DNA of 64,000 nt from Nitrospira sp. (GCA_005239465.1 SPAW01000010.1:4101-68100); one strand, 5' to 3'. Shown: positions 25,919-34,604, counted from the stretch's first letter. Notes: generated by a model from the letters alone, not told the origin. Program-made: numbers and translations.

Positions 25919-27403
25919 TTGGCACAGAGTGAACCGCTCTGCCCCTCGCTCCGAACTGAGACGGCACTCAGTCGTTGCGCGACCATCCGTACGCAACTGC
26001 GTACCGCAAACCTGTTTGCAGACCCATCCGCTCTGTCTCGTGAAGGCAACGCCCCAGTCTTACAAGCGGCCACATCCTGGCGCATCAGCCCATGCCCGCT
26101 GCTCTTGTCCCGTGACCAACTGGAGTTCTTCACCACACTGGGGCCGCAACTGCTCTCGTTCTATCGAGCACTGAATAGGTTGTACAACGAGAGCGTCAAA
26201 GGCGCGCAGCCGGCCTGGGTCGCAGGCTACCTGGATCAAGGCAAGCCCGAAGTCTTAGTGAATTACAATCGGATGAAGCGGTTTCGCGAGGCGTTGCCGG
26301 CCGTCATTCGACCGGACGTGATTTCCACGCAAGACGGCATGGTCATCACCGAGCTCGATTCGGTTCCGGGCGGCATCGGACTCACGGCATGCCTCTCTCG
26401 CGTTTATCACGATCTGAATGACGGCCACTTGCAGTTCGTAGGGGAACGGGACGGCATGGTGCGAGGTTTTGCCGCGATGCTAAAATCTGCCCAAGAACAA
26501 CACGCCGGATGCGTGGCCATTCTTGTCTCTGAAGAAGCCAAAGACTATCGTCCCGAGATGTCTTGGTTGGCTACTCAACTCCATGAACGAGGAGTTTCCG
26601 CCTGGTGCATCGAACCGCGCGAGATTCGATTCACAGAGGAAGGGCTCAGGCTGCGCACCGACAGCGGCGAACAGGCCATCGGATTGATCTACCGTTTCTA
26701 CGAACTGTTCGACCTGCTGAACATTCCAAAAGCCGAACTCGTTCAATATGCCGCGAAGAAAGGCTGGGTCGCGGTCACGCCGCCCTATAAGCCGGCGTTG
26801 GAGGAAAAATCTGCCTTCGCCCTGCTCCATCACCCCGTGCTGCGACCCTATTGGGAAGAGGAACTCGGCGCGGACTGCTTTCTGCATCTCACCACGATTA
26901 TGCCGAGGACCTGGCTGCTCGATCCTGCGCCGATTCCTGCCACAGCCACGATCCCAGGCCTGCACATCGGGGAACGCGCGGTTTCGAACTGGGCCGATCT
27001 GGCAACGGCCACCCAGAAGGAACGTCATTTTGTCATCAAGCCGTCAGGATTTTCCGAACTGGCTTGGGGCAGCCGAGGCGTCTCGATCGGGCACGACATG
27101 CCGCAGACGGAATGGGCCGGCGCACTCCAGAAAGCCCTCGCCTCCTTCCCCACCACACCTTATATCCTGCAAGAGTTTCATAAAGGCCGGCTGTTCGAGA
27201 TAGACTATATGGACGAAGGAACGCAGACGATGGTGCGCATGGCAGGACGGGCTCGACTCTCGCCGTACTACTTCGTCACTAGCGAAAAGGTGGAACTGGC
27301 TGGTATCCTGGCAACGATTTGTCCGGCTGACAAAAAGGTAATCCACGGCATGAAGGACGCCGTGATGGTCCCTTGCGCTGTCGCACGAGGCAATGTTGAA
27401 TGA
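25919..27403 (+). CDS. Unrecognised 494-residue protein, weakly ATP-grasp-like
   Basis: 494 residues from a TTG at 25919, with AAAGGA about eight bases upstream. I do not recognise a named family with certainty. Visible segments: PEVLVNYNRMKRFRE, VITELDSVPGGIGLT, GLIYRFYELFDL, FVIKPSGFSELAWGSRGV and ILQEFHKGRLFEI. The last two resemble the lysine-bearing and QEF strands of ATP-grasp ligases such as glutathionylspermidine synthase-like proteins. It is followed by a glutaredoxin-like protein and KamA on the same strand, so a ligase acting on an amino acid or thiol product would fit. This is inference. Confidence 0.6.
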   Translation: MAQSEPLCPSLRTETALSRCATIRTQLRTANLFADPSALSREGNAPVLQAATSWRISPCPLLLSRDQLEFFTTLGPQLLSFYRALNRLYNESVKGAQPAWVAGYLDQGKPEVLVNYNRMKRFREALPAVIRPDVISTQDGMVITELDSVPGGIGLTACLSRVYHDLNDGHLQFVGERDGMVRGFAAMLKSAQEQHAGCVAILVSEEAKDYRPEMSWLATQLHERGVSAWCIEPREIRFTEEGLRLRTDSGEQAIGLIYRFYELFDLLNIPKAELVQYAAKKGWVAVTPPYKPALEEKSAFALLHHPVLRPYWEEELGADCFLHLTTIMPRTWLLDPAPIPATATIPGLHIGERAVSNWADLATATQKERHFVIKPSGFSELAWGSRGVSIGHDMPQTEWAGALQKALASFPTTPYILQEFHKGRLFEIDYMDEGTQTMVRMAGRARLSPYYFVTSEKVELAGILATICPADKKVIHGMKDAVMVPCAVARGNVE

Positions 27404-27488
27404 TGTATGTTTAATGTTGAGTTCAAACGGTGAGGACTGACTATCTGAGTCCCCATTCAATACTAAACGTTGAGCATTGAAAATCGCG

Positions 27489-27734
27489 ATGGCAATTACG
27501 CTCTACCATGTCGACTGGTGTCCTGACTGTGAGGTGGTCCGTCAAAAGCTGGCCGACTTGGGGGTGACGTTCGAGGACATCATCGTCCCCGATATAAGGC
27601 CGATGCGAAAACAAGTCTACGAGATTTCCGGTCAATACTACGTGCCGGTCATAAAGGACGGCGACACTGTCTTGAGCAAGACATACGAGATTCTTGCCCA
27701 CCTTGATACGCACTATGCTAAGACACCGTCTTAA
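27489..27734 (+). CDS. Glutaredoxin-like protein (CPDC)
   Basis: 81 residues from ATG 27489; the frame also opens at a TTG at 27477 but the ATG fits the family. ITLYHVDWCPDCEVVRQKL is a glutaredoxin/NrdH-type beta strand and active site with CPDC at about residues 11-14. YYVPVIKDGD supplies the cis-Pro loop. It is a small cytosolic thiol-disulfide protein that may serve the neighbouring enzymes. Confidence 0.85.
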   Translation: MAITLYHVDWCPDCEVVRQKLADLGVTFEDIIVPDIRPMRKQVYEISGQYYVPVIKDGDTVLSKTYEILAHLDTHYAKTPS

Positions 27735-27797
27735 GCGCCTGACCAGACCCTATGCCGGCGGAACGTCAAGGACTGGTGACCGGTCTCTCTGCCATCA

Positions 27798-29027
27798 ATG
27801 GGTCCACTCTCTGACAAGGAGGCCGTGACGCCTGTGGAAGAATGGAGACGCATACTTGCTCAGAGCATCGTCAAGCCGCAGGACCTCGCCGAACGGTTTG
27901 GCGTCGACGAGAAAGACATCGAAGCGATCGTCGGCCCGTATCCCATGCGGATCACCCCGACCGTGCTCGGAACGATCAAAGAAAAGGGCGACGCGATCTG
28001 GAAACAGGTCGTCCCTGAAATAGCGGAGTTGGCCGACATCGACGCCGAAGACGATCCGCTCGAAGAAGATCTCATGAGCCCGGTGCCCCATCTGGTCCAC
28101 CGTTATCCGGATCGAGTGCTGCTCATGGTGACCAATCAATGCCCGATCTACTGCCGGTTCTGCACCCGAAAACGGTTGGTCGGCAAGCCGGGCTTCCTCA
28201 AGAAAGGCGAACTGAATCGAGCCATCACCTACCTCCGTGAACACAGGGAAGTACGCGATGTAATTCTGTCGGGCGGCGATCCCTTGCTCCTCCCCGACTA
28301 TCTCCTCGAACGCGTGTTTAAGGCCCTTCGGACAATTCCTCACTTGGAACTCATCCGCATCGGGTCACGGGTCCCCGGCACCTTGCCGCAACGGATCACG
28401 CCGAAGCTCTGCGAAATGGTGAAGAAGTATCATCCGATCTATATGAACTTGCATTTTAACCATCCGGACGAACTCACACCGGAAGTCATAACCGCCTGCG
28501 GCATGCTCGCCGACGCTGGTGTCCCGCTGGGAGCGCAAACCGTCCTGCTCAAAGGCGTGAACGACGATCCGGAGATCATGAAGCGTCTCGTACACCAGCT
28601 CTTGCTCGCTCGGGTGAAACCCTATTACCTCTATCAAGCGGACCTGACCAAGGGGACGAACCATTTCCGAACCACTGTTGAAACGGGGCTGACGATCATC
28701 AAGGCACTCCAAGGCCACACGAGCGGAATGGCGGTACCCCATTTCGTGATCGATGCGCCCGGCGGCGGCGGCAAGATTCCCCTGCTGCCAGACGACTACT
28801 TGGTGCATATGGATGAAGAAGGGGCAATCCTGAAGAATTACGAGAACAAGACCTTCCACTACCCACAGCCAAGAACCGGAAGCGGGCGGGAACTCCCGAT
28901 GGTCGGCGCACGGTCATCGCACGAGGGCTCAGCCGAAGCGTATGCGGCTTGTGGTGACAGTTACCCCGACCGAGACGGCTATGCAGCCTGGGGAAACAGC
29001 TGCGGCGGGGATGCGGACGACCTGTGA
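27798..29027 (+). CDS. kamA: KamA-family radical SAM lysine 2,3-aminomutase
   Basis: 409 residues. The radical-SAM cluster motif is CPIYCRFC (Cys115, 119, 122), followed by TRKR and the SGGDP loop, all typical of KamA. Two Asp that bind the lysine side chain in lysine 2,3-aminomutase appear conserved in ADLTKGTNHFRT and FVIDAPGGGGK, which argues for lysine rather than glutamate as substrate. The enzyme uses SAM and PLP to turn L-lysine into L-beta-lysine. The last 45 residues are Gly/Ser/Ala-rich and not part of the fold. No beta-lysine acetyltransferase is nearby. Its GTGA end overlaps the next start. Confidence 0.87.
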   Translation: MGPLSDKEAVTPVEEWRRILAQSIVKPQDLAERFGVDEKDIEAIVGPYPMRITPTVLGTIKEKGDAIWKQVVPEIAELADIDAEDDPLEEDLMSPVPHLVHRYPDRVLLMVTNQCPIYCRFCTRKRLVGKPGFLKKGELNRAITYLREHREVRDVILSGGDPLLLPDYLLERVFKALRTIPHLELIRIGSRVPGTLPQRITPKLCEMVKKYHPIYMNLHFNHPDELTPEVITACGMLADAGVPLGAQTVLLKGVNDDPEIMKRLVHQLLLARVKPYYLYQADLTKGTNHFRTTVETGLTIIKALQGHTSGMAVPHFVIDAPGGGGKIPLLPDDYLVHMDEEGAILKNYENKTFHYPQPRTGSGRELPMVGARSSHEGSAEAYAACGDSYPDRDGYAAWGNSCGGDADDL

Positions 29028-30181
29028 CAACTCCCTCGCGCCACGCCGGCATTCTCCCCTATCAAGACATCAAGCGGCTGATCGCAGGCCGAGTTATCGG
29101 CGCGTCTCCGACGATTGAGGACAGGCAGATCCAGCCGGCCAGCCTCGACCTTCGACTGGGACGCAAGGCCTATCGGCTTATCAGCAGCTTCTTGCCGGAG
29201 TTATCGGCTATCTCTTCGCGCCTCAACGTGCTCGATTTCTACCAGTCCGACCTCGTGATGTATGAGATGGACTTGATCGACGGGGCCATCCTGGAAAAAG
29301 GCCACGTCTATCTGGTTCCGTTGTTGGAAAATCTGGAACTACCCAAGGCCCTCCGGGCGCGAGCCAATCCGAAAAGCACAACTGGCCGACTGGATGTCTT
29401 CACCCGCGTGGTGACGGATCTCAACGCGGGCTTCGATGAAATCCGTGCCGGCTATCATGGCCCGCTCTTCTTGGAAGTCGTCCCCCGCTCGTTTACCATC
29501 AAGGTTCGCACAGGGCAGTCGCTGAACCAAATCCGATTCGTTCGCGGAGAAGCTACCGTTTCCGACCAGGCGCTCCACAAGCTCCATCAGAAAACGCCGC
29601 TGCTCTATCACAACGGCCCGTCCAAGAAGGTCGTCGGCAGCCGGGACTTTCGAGCCGAACGGGGCCTCTTCCTCCGCATCGATCTCATTGGAGAGGATCG
29701 GACTGACTCCTGCATCATCGGCTACCGCGCGAAAAAGAACAGCCATGTGATCGACCTCGCCAAGGTCGGCCATTACGCTGCGGCGGATTTTTGGGAGCCG
29801 CTCTATCGGCATCGGCACGATAGCTTGTTGTTGGAACCGGAAGAGTTTTACATCCTCGCGTCGAAAGAACGCATTCGAGTACCCGCCGGCTATGCCGCTG
29901 AAATGGTCGCCTATGAAGCGGCCTGCGGAGAGCTGCGCACCCACTACGCCGGATTCTTCGACCCCGGATTCGGCTATGGATCGGAGGGAGAAATCAAAGG
30001 GACCCAGGTGGTGCTGGAAGTCCGGCCACACGACGTGCCCTTCCTGATCCACGACGGACAAACATTTTTTAAGGTCGTCTATGACAAGATGATGGAGATA
30101 CCGATCCAACTCTACGGATCAGTTCTTGGCTCATCGTATCAGCGACAGGCGCTGACTCTCAGCAAACATTTTAAGGCATAA
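29024..30181 (+). CDS. dcd: Two-domain 2'-deoxycytidine 5'-triphosphate deaminase
   Basis: 385 residues from GTG 29024, overlapping the KamA stop by four bases. The N-terminal half has IQPASLDLRLG and the RANPKSTTGRLDVFTR segment, which includes the Ser-Thr-x-Gly-Arg motif of dCTP deaminase/dUTPase folds. The second half repeats the fold (IQLYGSVLGSSYQRQALTL at the end). This long form, about twice the E. coli Dcd length, occurs in several bacterial groups. It deaminates dCTP to dUTP for thymidylate synthesis. Its coupling to KamA is of unknown meaning. Confidence 0.85.
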   Translation: MTTPSRHAGILPYQDIKRLIAGRVIGASPTIEDRQIQPASLDLRLGRKAYRLISSFLPELSAISSRLNVLDFYQSDLVMYEMDLIDGAILEKGHVYLVPLLENLELPKALRARANPKSTTGRLDVFTRVVTDLNAGFDEIRAGYHGPLFLEVVPRSFTIKVRTGQSLNQIRFVRGEATVSDQALHKLHQKTPLLYHNGPSKKVVGSRDFRAERGLFLRIDLIGEDRTDSCIIGYRAKKNSHVIDLAKVGHYAAADFWEPLYRHRHDSLLLEPEEFYILASKERIRVPAGYAAEMVAYEAACGELRTHYAGFFDPGFGYGSEGEIKGTQVVLEVRPHDVPFLIHDGQTFFKVVYDKMMEIPIQLYGSVLGSSYQRQALTLSKHFKA

Positions 30182-30184
30182 CTG

Positions 30185-30601
30185 ATGGTTCCTCCCGATC
30201 TTCCTCCTCCCCATGACCCGGCGCAACGCTCTCCAACCCAGCCGACCAGAACGGAGGGGCAGGAAAACGGAAGCGACCACCAGATGCGTGTCGTCGGTCT
30301 GATGGTCGGCACGGTGCTGATGTTTATCGGCTTTCTCAACGTGTTTCTTTCCATCAGCGGGGGCTTCGAAATCAACGTCGTGCCGTTCCTGATCTACTTC
30401 GGAGGCCTTGCCGTGTGGGCCAATGCGGTCATCGAGGCTCCCGTCCTCCGCTATGGGGTCATGACCGCGGCCATCGCCTTGGCCCTGGGATTCTTTCACT
30501 ACGGCGAAGTGCTGTTCTGGCACAAGCAGGTCGTCTTCTGGTCCACCGTCATCATCGTCATGTATTTCATGTTCAACGAACCGAAGAAACCTACGGCGTG
30601 A
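30185..30601 (+). CDS. Small membrane protein of unknown function
   Basis: 138 residues. The first 33 are polar and Pro-rich; then come four predicted membrane helices (about 36-56, 64-80, 88-106 and 112-130). Not recognised. It starts three bases after the dCTP deaminase stop and ends seven bases before the glycosyltransferase, so it belongs to the same transcript. Confidence 0.7.
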   Translation: MVPPDLPPPHDPAQRSPTQPTRTEGQENGSDHQMRVVGLMVGTVLMFIGFLNVFLSISGGFEINVVPFLIYFGGLAVWANAVIEAPVLRYGVMTAAIALALGFFHYGEVLFWHKQVVFWSTVIIVMYFMFNEPKKPTA

Positions 30602-30608
30602 TTCCTCG

Positions 30609-31301
30609 ATGACGATCTCCGTCATCATCCCGACATTGAACGAAGAAAAGACCCTCGCACATACGCTCGCGTGCACATCGACCTTGGACGTCGCCGAAAT
30701 CGTCGTGGCTGACGGGGGCAGCACGGATCGAACCGTCCAGATGGCTGAAGCGTTTTGTGCGAGGGTGTCCAACGCGCGCGTCGTTACGGCCCCGAGAGGG
30801 CGCGCGTGCCAAATGAACGAAGGGGCGAAGGCAAGCCGCGGTGAGATTCTTCTATTCTTGCATGCCGACACACAGTTGCCTGCGAAGGCCAAACGGATCA
30901 TTGAATCAGCCCTGGCCGACCCGAGGGTGGTGGGAGGTCGATTTGACGTCCGCTTTGACCGTCCCTCCGCCTGGGGGACTGTGATCAGCACTCTAATGAA
31001 CTGGCGTTCACGACTTGGCGGCATTGCCACCGGCGATCAAGCCATGTTTGTCCGCCGCCATGTCTTTGAGCGACTTGGCGGATTCTCCGACGTCCCGCTG
31101 ATGGAAGACATCGAATTCAGCGCCAGGCTCAAGCATACAGGTCCGACACAGGCGCTACGCGCGACCGTCACCACATCCTTTCGCCGCTGGGAGCAGCAGG
31201 GTCCCCTGAGAACCATCCTCTTGATGTGGGTACTGCGGTTCCTGTATTGGATCGGTGTCAGTCCATCGCGCTTGAGTCAATGGTACAAAGCAGTCCGATA
31301 G
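30609..31301 (+). CDS. Family 2 glycosyltransferase, TIGR04283 type
   Basis: 230 residues. ISVIIPTLNEEKTL opens the GT-A fold. The nucleotide-sugar site appears as VVADGGSTDRT (about 32-42) and FLHADTQLP (about 83-91), and the acceptor side as DVPLMEDIEFSARLK. This is the TIGR04283 group, named for association with arsenosugar synthesis; no arsM gene is in this window, so the substrate is open. It is followed on the same strand by its usual partner of the TIGR04282 group. Confidence 0.87.
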   Translation: MTISVIIPTLNEEKTLAHTLACTSTLDVAEIVVADGGSTDRTVQMAEAFCARVSNARVVTAPRGRACQMNEGAKASRGEILLFLHADTQLPAKAKRIIESALADPRVVGGRFDVRFDRPSAWGTVISTLMNWRSRLGGIATGDQAMFVRRHVFERLGGFSDVPLMEDIEFSARLKHTGPTQALRATVTTSFRRWEQQGPLRTILLMWVLRFLYWIGVSPSRLSQWYKAVR

Positions 31302-31310
31302 ATCGTTAGG

Positions 31311-31588
31311 GGTCAGGGGTGAGGGTGTGAAAGATACGACGGGCAGATATTCACAAGCTGAGAATATCTCTTCTCCGAAATCGCCTCACCCCTCACGGTT
31401 CGACCCTTCGACGGTTCGACGAGCTCACCGTCCCGAGCAGAGCCGAGGGACATGCTCAGGGTCCCGAGCCGAGTCGAGGGGCAGGCTCACCGTCCGACTC
31501 GACTGCCTTCGGCAAGCTCAGGCCCCGAGCTTGTCGAGGGGAGCTCGTCGCGGGCCGAGTCCAATCGAGGGACCCCTCACCCCTGACC
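31311..31588. repeat. Palindromic repeat element bounded by 15-bp inverted repeats
   Basis: GGTCAGGGGTGAGGG (31311-31325) and its exact complement (31574-31588) bound a 278-bp block. It contains the third copy of the intergenic repeat family: 31496-31547 is identical to 15595-15646, and 31399-31470 matches the units seen near 15540 and 5640. The block covers the first 87 codons of the reading frame of the next gene. Bounded this way it looks like a small non-autonomous element. Confidence 0.65.
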
Positions 31589-32301
31589 GGGCCGCGCTGG
31601 TGATCTTCGCCAAGGCCCCGGTCCCTGGCCAGGTGAAAACGCGCCTCTGTCCGCCGCTTACCCCTGACGAAGCGGCCACGCTCCACGGAAGCTTTGTCCT
31701 CGACACGCTGGAAAGAACAAAGGCCGCGGTGGCGAAGCTAAAATTGCCGCTCGATCGCTATCTTGCCTGTGCGCCGTCCTCCACGCTTGTCTTTTTCAAG
31801 ATCATGGAAGAACGGCATGGCGTGACACTCATCGATCAAGTCGGCGACGACTTAGGAGCGCGCATGAATCAGGCCTTCGAAACCATGTTCACTTGGGGAT
31901 ACAAACGCGTCCTGATCGTCGGGACCGACGTGCCGACCTTACCCCTCGACCATTTCAAACAGGCCCTCGCCCTGCTGGAGACGAATGACCTCGTGTTGGG
32001 TCCCGCCCTCGACGGCGGGTACTATCTGATCGGCCTGAAGCGAACGGCTCCCGATCTTTTCACCGACATTCCTTGGTCGACCGACCAGGTGCTCAGACTC
32101 ACGCAGGAGAAGGTAACCAAGCTTGGACTCAAGACCGCATTAATTTCACCGTGGCGCGATGTCGATACCATCGACGACGTCCAGACCCTCGCCGAAGCAA
32201 GCACCCTTGATGCCAAGAAACCGAAGAACGAGCAACTGTTTTCAAGCCGTACCGCCGGCGCGCTGCAACTGATCGCCAAACGGCTGCGTTCAAGAGGATA
32301 A
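31327..32301 (+). CDS. TIGR04282-type glycosyltransferase with a repeat-derived N-terminus
   Basis: The frame from GTG 31327 gives 324 residues, but only the part from about residue 90 (ALVIFAKAPVPGQVKTRL) is homologous to TIGR04282 (DUF2064) proteins. RVLIVGTDVPTLP and LDGGYYLIGLK are the nucleotide and metal sites. The first 87 codons are translated repeat DNA (Ser/Arg-rich). A GTG at 31600 would give a core-only protein that lacks part of the first strand, and no ribosome site precedes it. So either the repeat replaced the original start or translation begins inside it. It pairs with the TIGR04283 gene upstream. Confidence 0.72.
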   Translation: MKDTTGRYSQAENISSPKSPHPSRFDPSTVRRAHRPEQSRGTCSGSRAESRGRLTVRLDCLRQAQAPSLSRGARRGPSPIEGPLTPDRAALVIFAKAPVPGQVKTRLCPPLTPDEAATLHGSFVLDTLERTKAAVAKLKLPLDRYLACAPSSTLVFFKIMEERHGVTLIDQVGDDLGARMNQAFETMFTWGYKRVLIVGTDVPTLPLDHFKQALALLETNDLVLGPALDGGYYLIGLKRTAPDLFTDIPWSTDQVLRLTQEKVTKLGLKTALISPWRDVDTIDDVQTLAEASTLDAKKPKNEQLFSSRTAGALQLIAKRLRSRG

Positions 32302-32334
32302 TAGGTCCGTAATTTCCGAACCAGTGAAACCACC

Positions 32335-33069
32335 ATGAACCAACGAGTCGCACTCATTACCGGCGGAGCCAAAGGCATCGGGCGCGGGATTGCCCTCGAC
32401 CTCGCCGCCAGGCACTGGAAGATTGCGTTCTGTTATCGAACCAGCGAAACCGAGGCACAGAAGACCGCCCGCGCCATCACGGAGCGAGGAGGGCAGGCCC
32501 TCGCCGTTCGCTGCGATGTATCAGACCCGGCAGCGGCCAAGGCCCTGGTCTCACAAGTAGAAAAAGAGTGGGGTCGGATCGACGCGCTCATCAACGGCGC
32601 CGGCCCTTATCATCGGATCAATCTGTTCGACGAGACAGTCGAGGGTTGGAACAAGATGTTCGACGGCAATCTGCATCCCATTTTCTATCTCGCGCAAGCC
32701 GTTGCACCAGGCATGAAGGCTCGCAAGGCCGGTCGCATTATCAGCTTCAGCATGGCGAACGCAGATCAGATGATTTCCCAGACGGACGTGACGGCCCACT
32801 ATATCGCCAAAGCCGGCGTGTTGATCTTAACGCGAACACTCGCCAAGTTGCTCGCTCCCCACGGGATCACCGTCAACGCCGTCTCGCCTGGCTTCATCGA
32901 CTCGGGGAGCGCACCGCCGGAAGAACTCGCCGGCATGACCAAACGCATCCCCGCAGGGTACATCGGAACAGTCGATGATACAGTTGCTGCCGTCCGCTAT
33001 CTCCTCAGCGACGAGGCCCGCTACGTCAACGGCGCGAATATTCAGATCAGCGGCGCGTGGGGGATATAA
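32335..33069 (+). CDS. Short-chain dehydrogenase/reductase
   Basis: 244 residues. TGGAKGIGRG (residues 9-18) binds NAD(P)H, NGAG is the structural motif, and HYIAKAG holds the catalytic Tyr-xxx-Lys, with a Ser in SFSMAN. The substrate-binding part, with SAPPEELAGMTKRIP, is related to 3-oxoacyl-ACP reductase and to FolM/pteridine-reductase-like SDRs. The start ATG is 33 bases after the glycosyltransferase stop. The substrate is unknown. Confidence 0.87.
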   Translation: MNQRVALITGGAKGIGRGIALDLAARHWKIAFCYRTSETEAQKTARAITERGGQALAVRCDVSDPAAAKALVSQVEKEWGRIDALINGAGPYHRINLFDETVEGWNKMFDGNLHPIFYLAQAVAPGMKARKAGRIISFSMANADQMISQTDVTAHYIAKAGVLILTRTLAKLLAPHGITVNAVSPGFIDSGSAPPEELAGMTKRIPAGYIGTVDDTVAAVRYLLSDEARYVNGANIQISGAWGI

Positions 33070-33074
33070 GAGTT

Positions 33075-33192
33075 GAGATGATTGGGTTGATTTCAGTGCT
33101 CGCTGACCGCGCGCCTAAGATCCTGATCATATTTCCAGACCAGGGGCGGCGCTCGGTGCATGCGCGCAATGTGAAACCAACCCAATCATCTC
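33075..33192. other. Long inverted repeat downstream of the SDR gene
   Basis: Positions 33075-33095 and 33172-33192 are 21-base complements with one mismatch (core GAGATGATTGGGTTG). They enclose 76 bp with smaller GCGCGC-containing arms. It begins six bases after the SDR stop codon and ends 32 bases before the next start, so it may act as a terminator or RNA-processing hairpin; there is no T-run. Confidence 0.55.
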
Positions 33193-33223
33193 GCGTGGGT
33201 GAATGGAGGAAGCTGGAGCATCA

Positions 33224-33628
33224 ATGAATACCGATCAAGAACGCAACGCCCACCGTCGATTCGTCCAAGCCCTGCAACATAAATCTTTGACTTGCGCCAA
33301 GCCCGGCTGCGGCAGACCGATGGACATTACCGATCTCACCCCCCATCTCGCCCGCATCAAGACCTACGAAGCCGAATGCAAACGGTGTCATACAAAGGAG
33401 TTGATTACCGGCAAAGAACAGACGACCCCACTCTGGGACGTCGCCTCGATCACGATGATGGCCGAGGTCCACCTGCTCCATGACCAACCGACCTGCCCCT
33501 TTGACGACACTCCCATCACGTTCACCTCCATGCCCAAACCTCGACGCAAAGCCCGCTACCGCCTTTCTTGTTTCTACTGCGGACGGCACACAGAAATGAA
33601 CTGGCCGCCGCCGGAGGCAAAACGGTAA
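33224..33628 (+). CDS. Zinc-ribbon-like protein of unknown function
   Basis: 134 residues from ATG 33224, with GGAG six bases upstream; an in-frame ATG at 33203 is less well placed. Cys pairs in CAKPGC, CKRC and CFYC plus CPFDD suggest one or two zinc ribbons. No named family is recognised. It is the last plus-strand gene before a repeat-rich interval. Confidence 0.65.
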   Translation: MNTDQERNAHRRFVQALQHKSLTCAKPGCGRPMDITDLTPHLARIKTYEAECKRCHTKELITGKEQTTPLWDVASITMMAEVHLLHDQPTCPFDDTPITFTSMPKPRRKARYRLSCFYCGRHTEMNWPPPEAKR

Positions 33629-33662
33629 GGGGCGGCATCCAGTAAATTTCTGCGGGAGCCAT

Positions 33663-33738
33663 TGGGGTCAGAGTGCAATTGCAGAGAAGCGGTTCACCCG
33701 TTATGGGCGCCCGCGAAGGAAATACGACTTTGACCCCA
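33663..33738. repeat. 76-bp element with TGGGGTCAGAGT termini
   Basis: TGGGGTCAGAGT (33663-33674) and ACTTTGACCCCA (33727-33738) are inverted with one mismatch. Short elements with GGGGTCAGA-type ends are widespread in bacteria near REP-associated or IS transposases (recalled, not searched). No transposase gene is within it. Confidence 0.5.
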
Positions 33739-33762
33739 CTGCGGTCCAAGAATCTTCTACGA

Positions 33763-33790
33763 GGGCTCCGGCCATGTGCAGCCGGAGCCC
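33763..33790. terminator. Hairpin between convergent genes
   Basis: GGGCTCCGGC (33763-33772) and GCCGGAGCCC (33781-33790) form a perfect 10-bp stem with an 8-base loop. It lies between the convergent genes ending at 33628 (plus) and 33840 (minus). No T-run follows on either strand, so intrinsic termination is only possible. Confidence 0.5.
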
Positions 33791-33839
33791 GAGGAACCCG
33801 ACATACTGAACCGAGACTTTGTCGAGCACTGATCCTCAG

Positions 33840-34604
33840 CTATGCCGTGAGGGCTTTTCTGATGAACTCGGCGAGCCGGCGGAAGTAGGCCCCGCCTCCC
33901 ACCTGATAGGTGTTGTTATGATCGGCGCCTTGGATCACATACCACTCCTTTGGGGGTGTCGCCGCGTCGAAAACCTGCCGACCCAATTCGAGTGGAATGA
34001 TGTCGTCTTTGTCGCCGTGAATGATCAGCTTCGGTAACGACAGCTGCGGCAGGCGATCAATCAATCGGAACTCCGCCCCGAGCAACCAGTGCATCGGCAG
34101 TCCGCCGTAGTGAAACTTCGCGACCGCTTCAACGGAGGGAAACGACGATTCGAGGATCAATGCGGCAGCGGGTTTTCGTGCCGCAAGTTCTCCCGCCACC
34201 GAGGCACCGAGCGATCGGCCGAACAGAACGATTCGTTCGAAACGAATCATCCTGGTTCGCGTCAGGTAGTCGTAGGCCCCGAGCGCGTCTTGATAGAGAC
34301 CGTCCTCGCTGGGGCTAATCGCCTGGCTTCTCCCGTACCCTCGGTAGTCGAACAAGAAAACCGATAATCCCAACTGGTAGAGAAACTTCAGATTCTCGAG
34401 ACGGTGAATGATATTGCCCGCGTTCCCATGGCACCAGAGGATGACCGGACGATTTGCCTGCGCCTCAACATACCAAGCGAACAACCGCGCTCCGTCAGCA
34501 GCCTGAAACCATATATCCTCAAGTGGCAATCCACTGAGCTTTGCCCAATCTCGGTCCTGCCAGGGTTCAGGGTAATAGACGAACAGTTGATCGAGAAGGC
34601 TCAT
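33840..34604 (-). CDS. Alpha/beta hydrolase, BEM46/YfhR-like
   Basis: 254 residues. The oxyanion region is LWCHGNAGN (about 56-64), the nucleophile elbow GRSLGA (Ser about 128), the acid Asp in HGDKDDIIP and the catalytic His in GADHNN. The layout fits the BEM46-like serine hydrolase group, probably acting on a lipid or ester. A short hydrophobic N-terminus may bring it to the membrane but there is no clear signal. It is a single-gene unit. Confidence 0.87.
   Translation of the reverse strand: MSLLDQLFVYYPEPWQDRDWAKLSGLPLEDIWFQAADGARLFAWYVEAQANRPVILWCHGNAGNIIHRLENLKFLYQLGLSVFLFDYRGYGRSQAISPSEDGLYQDALGAYDYLTRTRMIRFERIVLFGRSLGASVAGELAARKPAAALILESSFPSVEAVAKFHYGGLPMHWLLGAEFRLIDRLPQLSLPKLIIHGDKDDIIPLELGRQVFDAATPPKEWYVIQGADHNNTYQVGGGAYFRRLAEFIRKALTA

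Noticed and set aside
30609-32301. Arsenosugar synthesis locus
   Set aside because: The TIGR04283/TIGR04282 names point to arsenic, but no arsM or radical-SAM arsenosugar gene is nearby, so I keep the neutral glycosyltransferase call.
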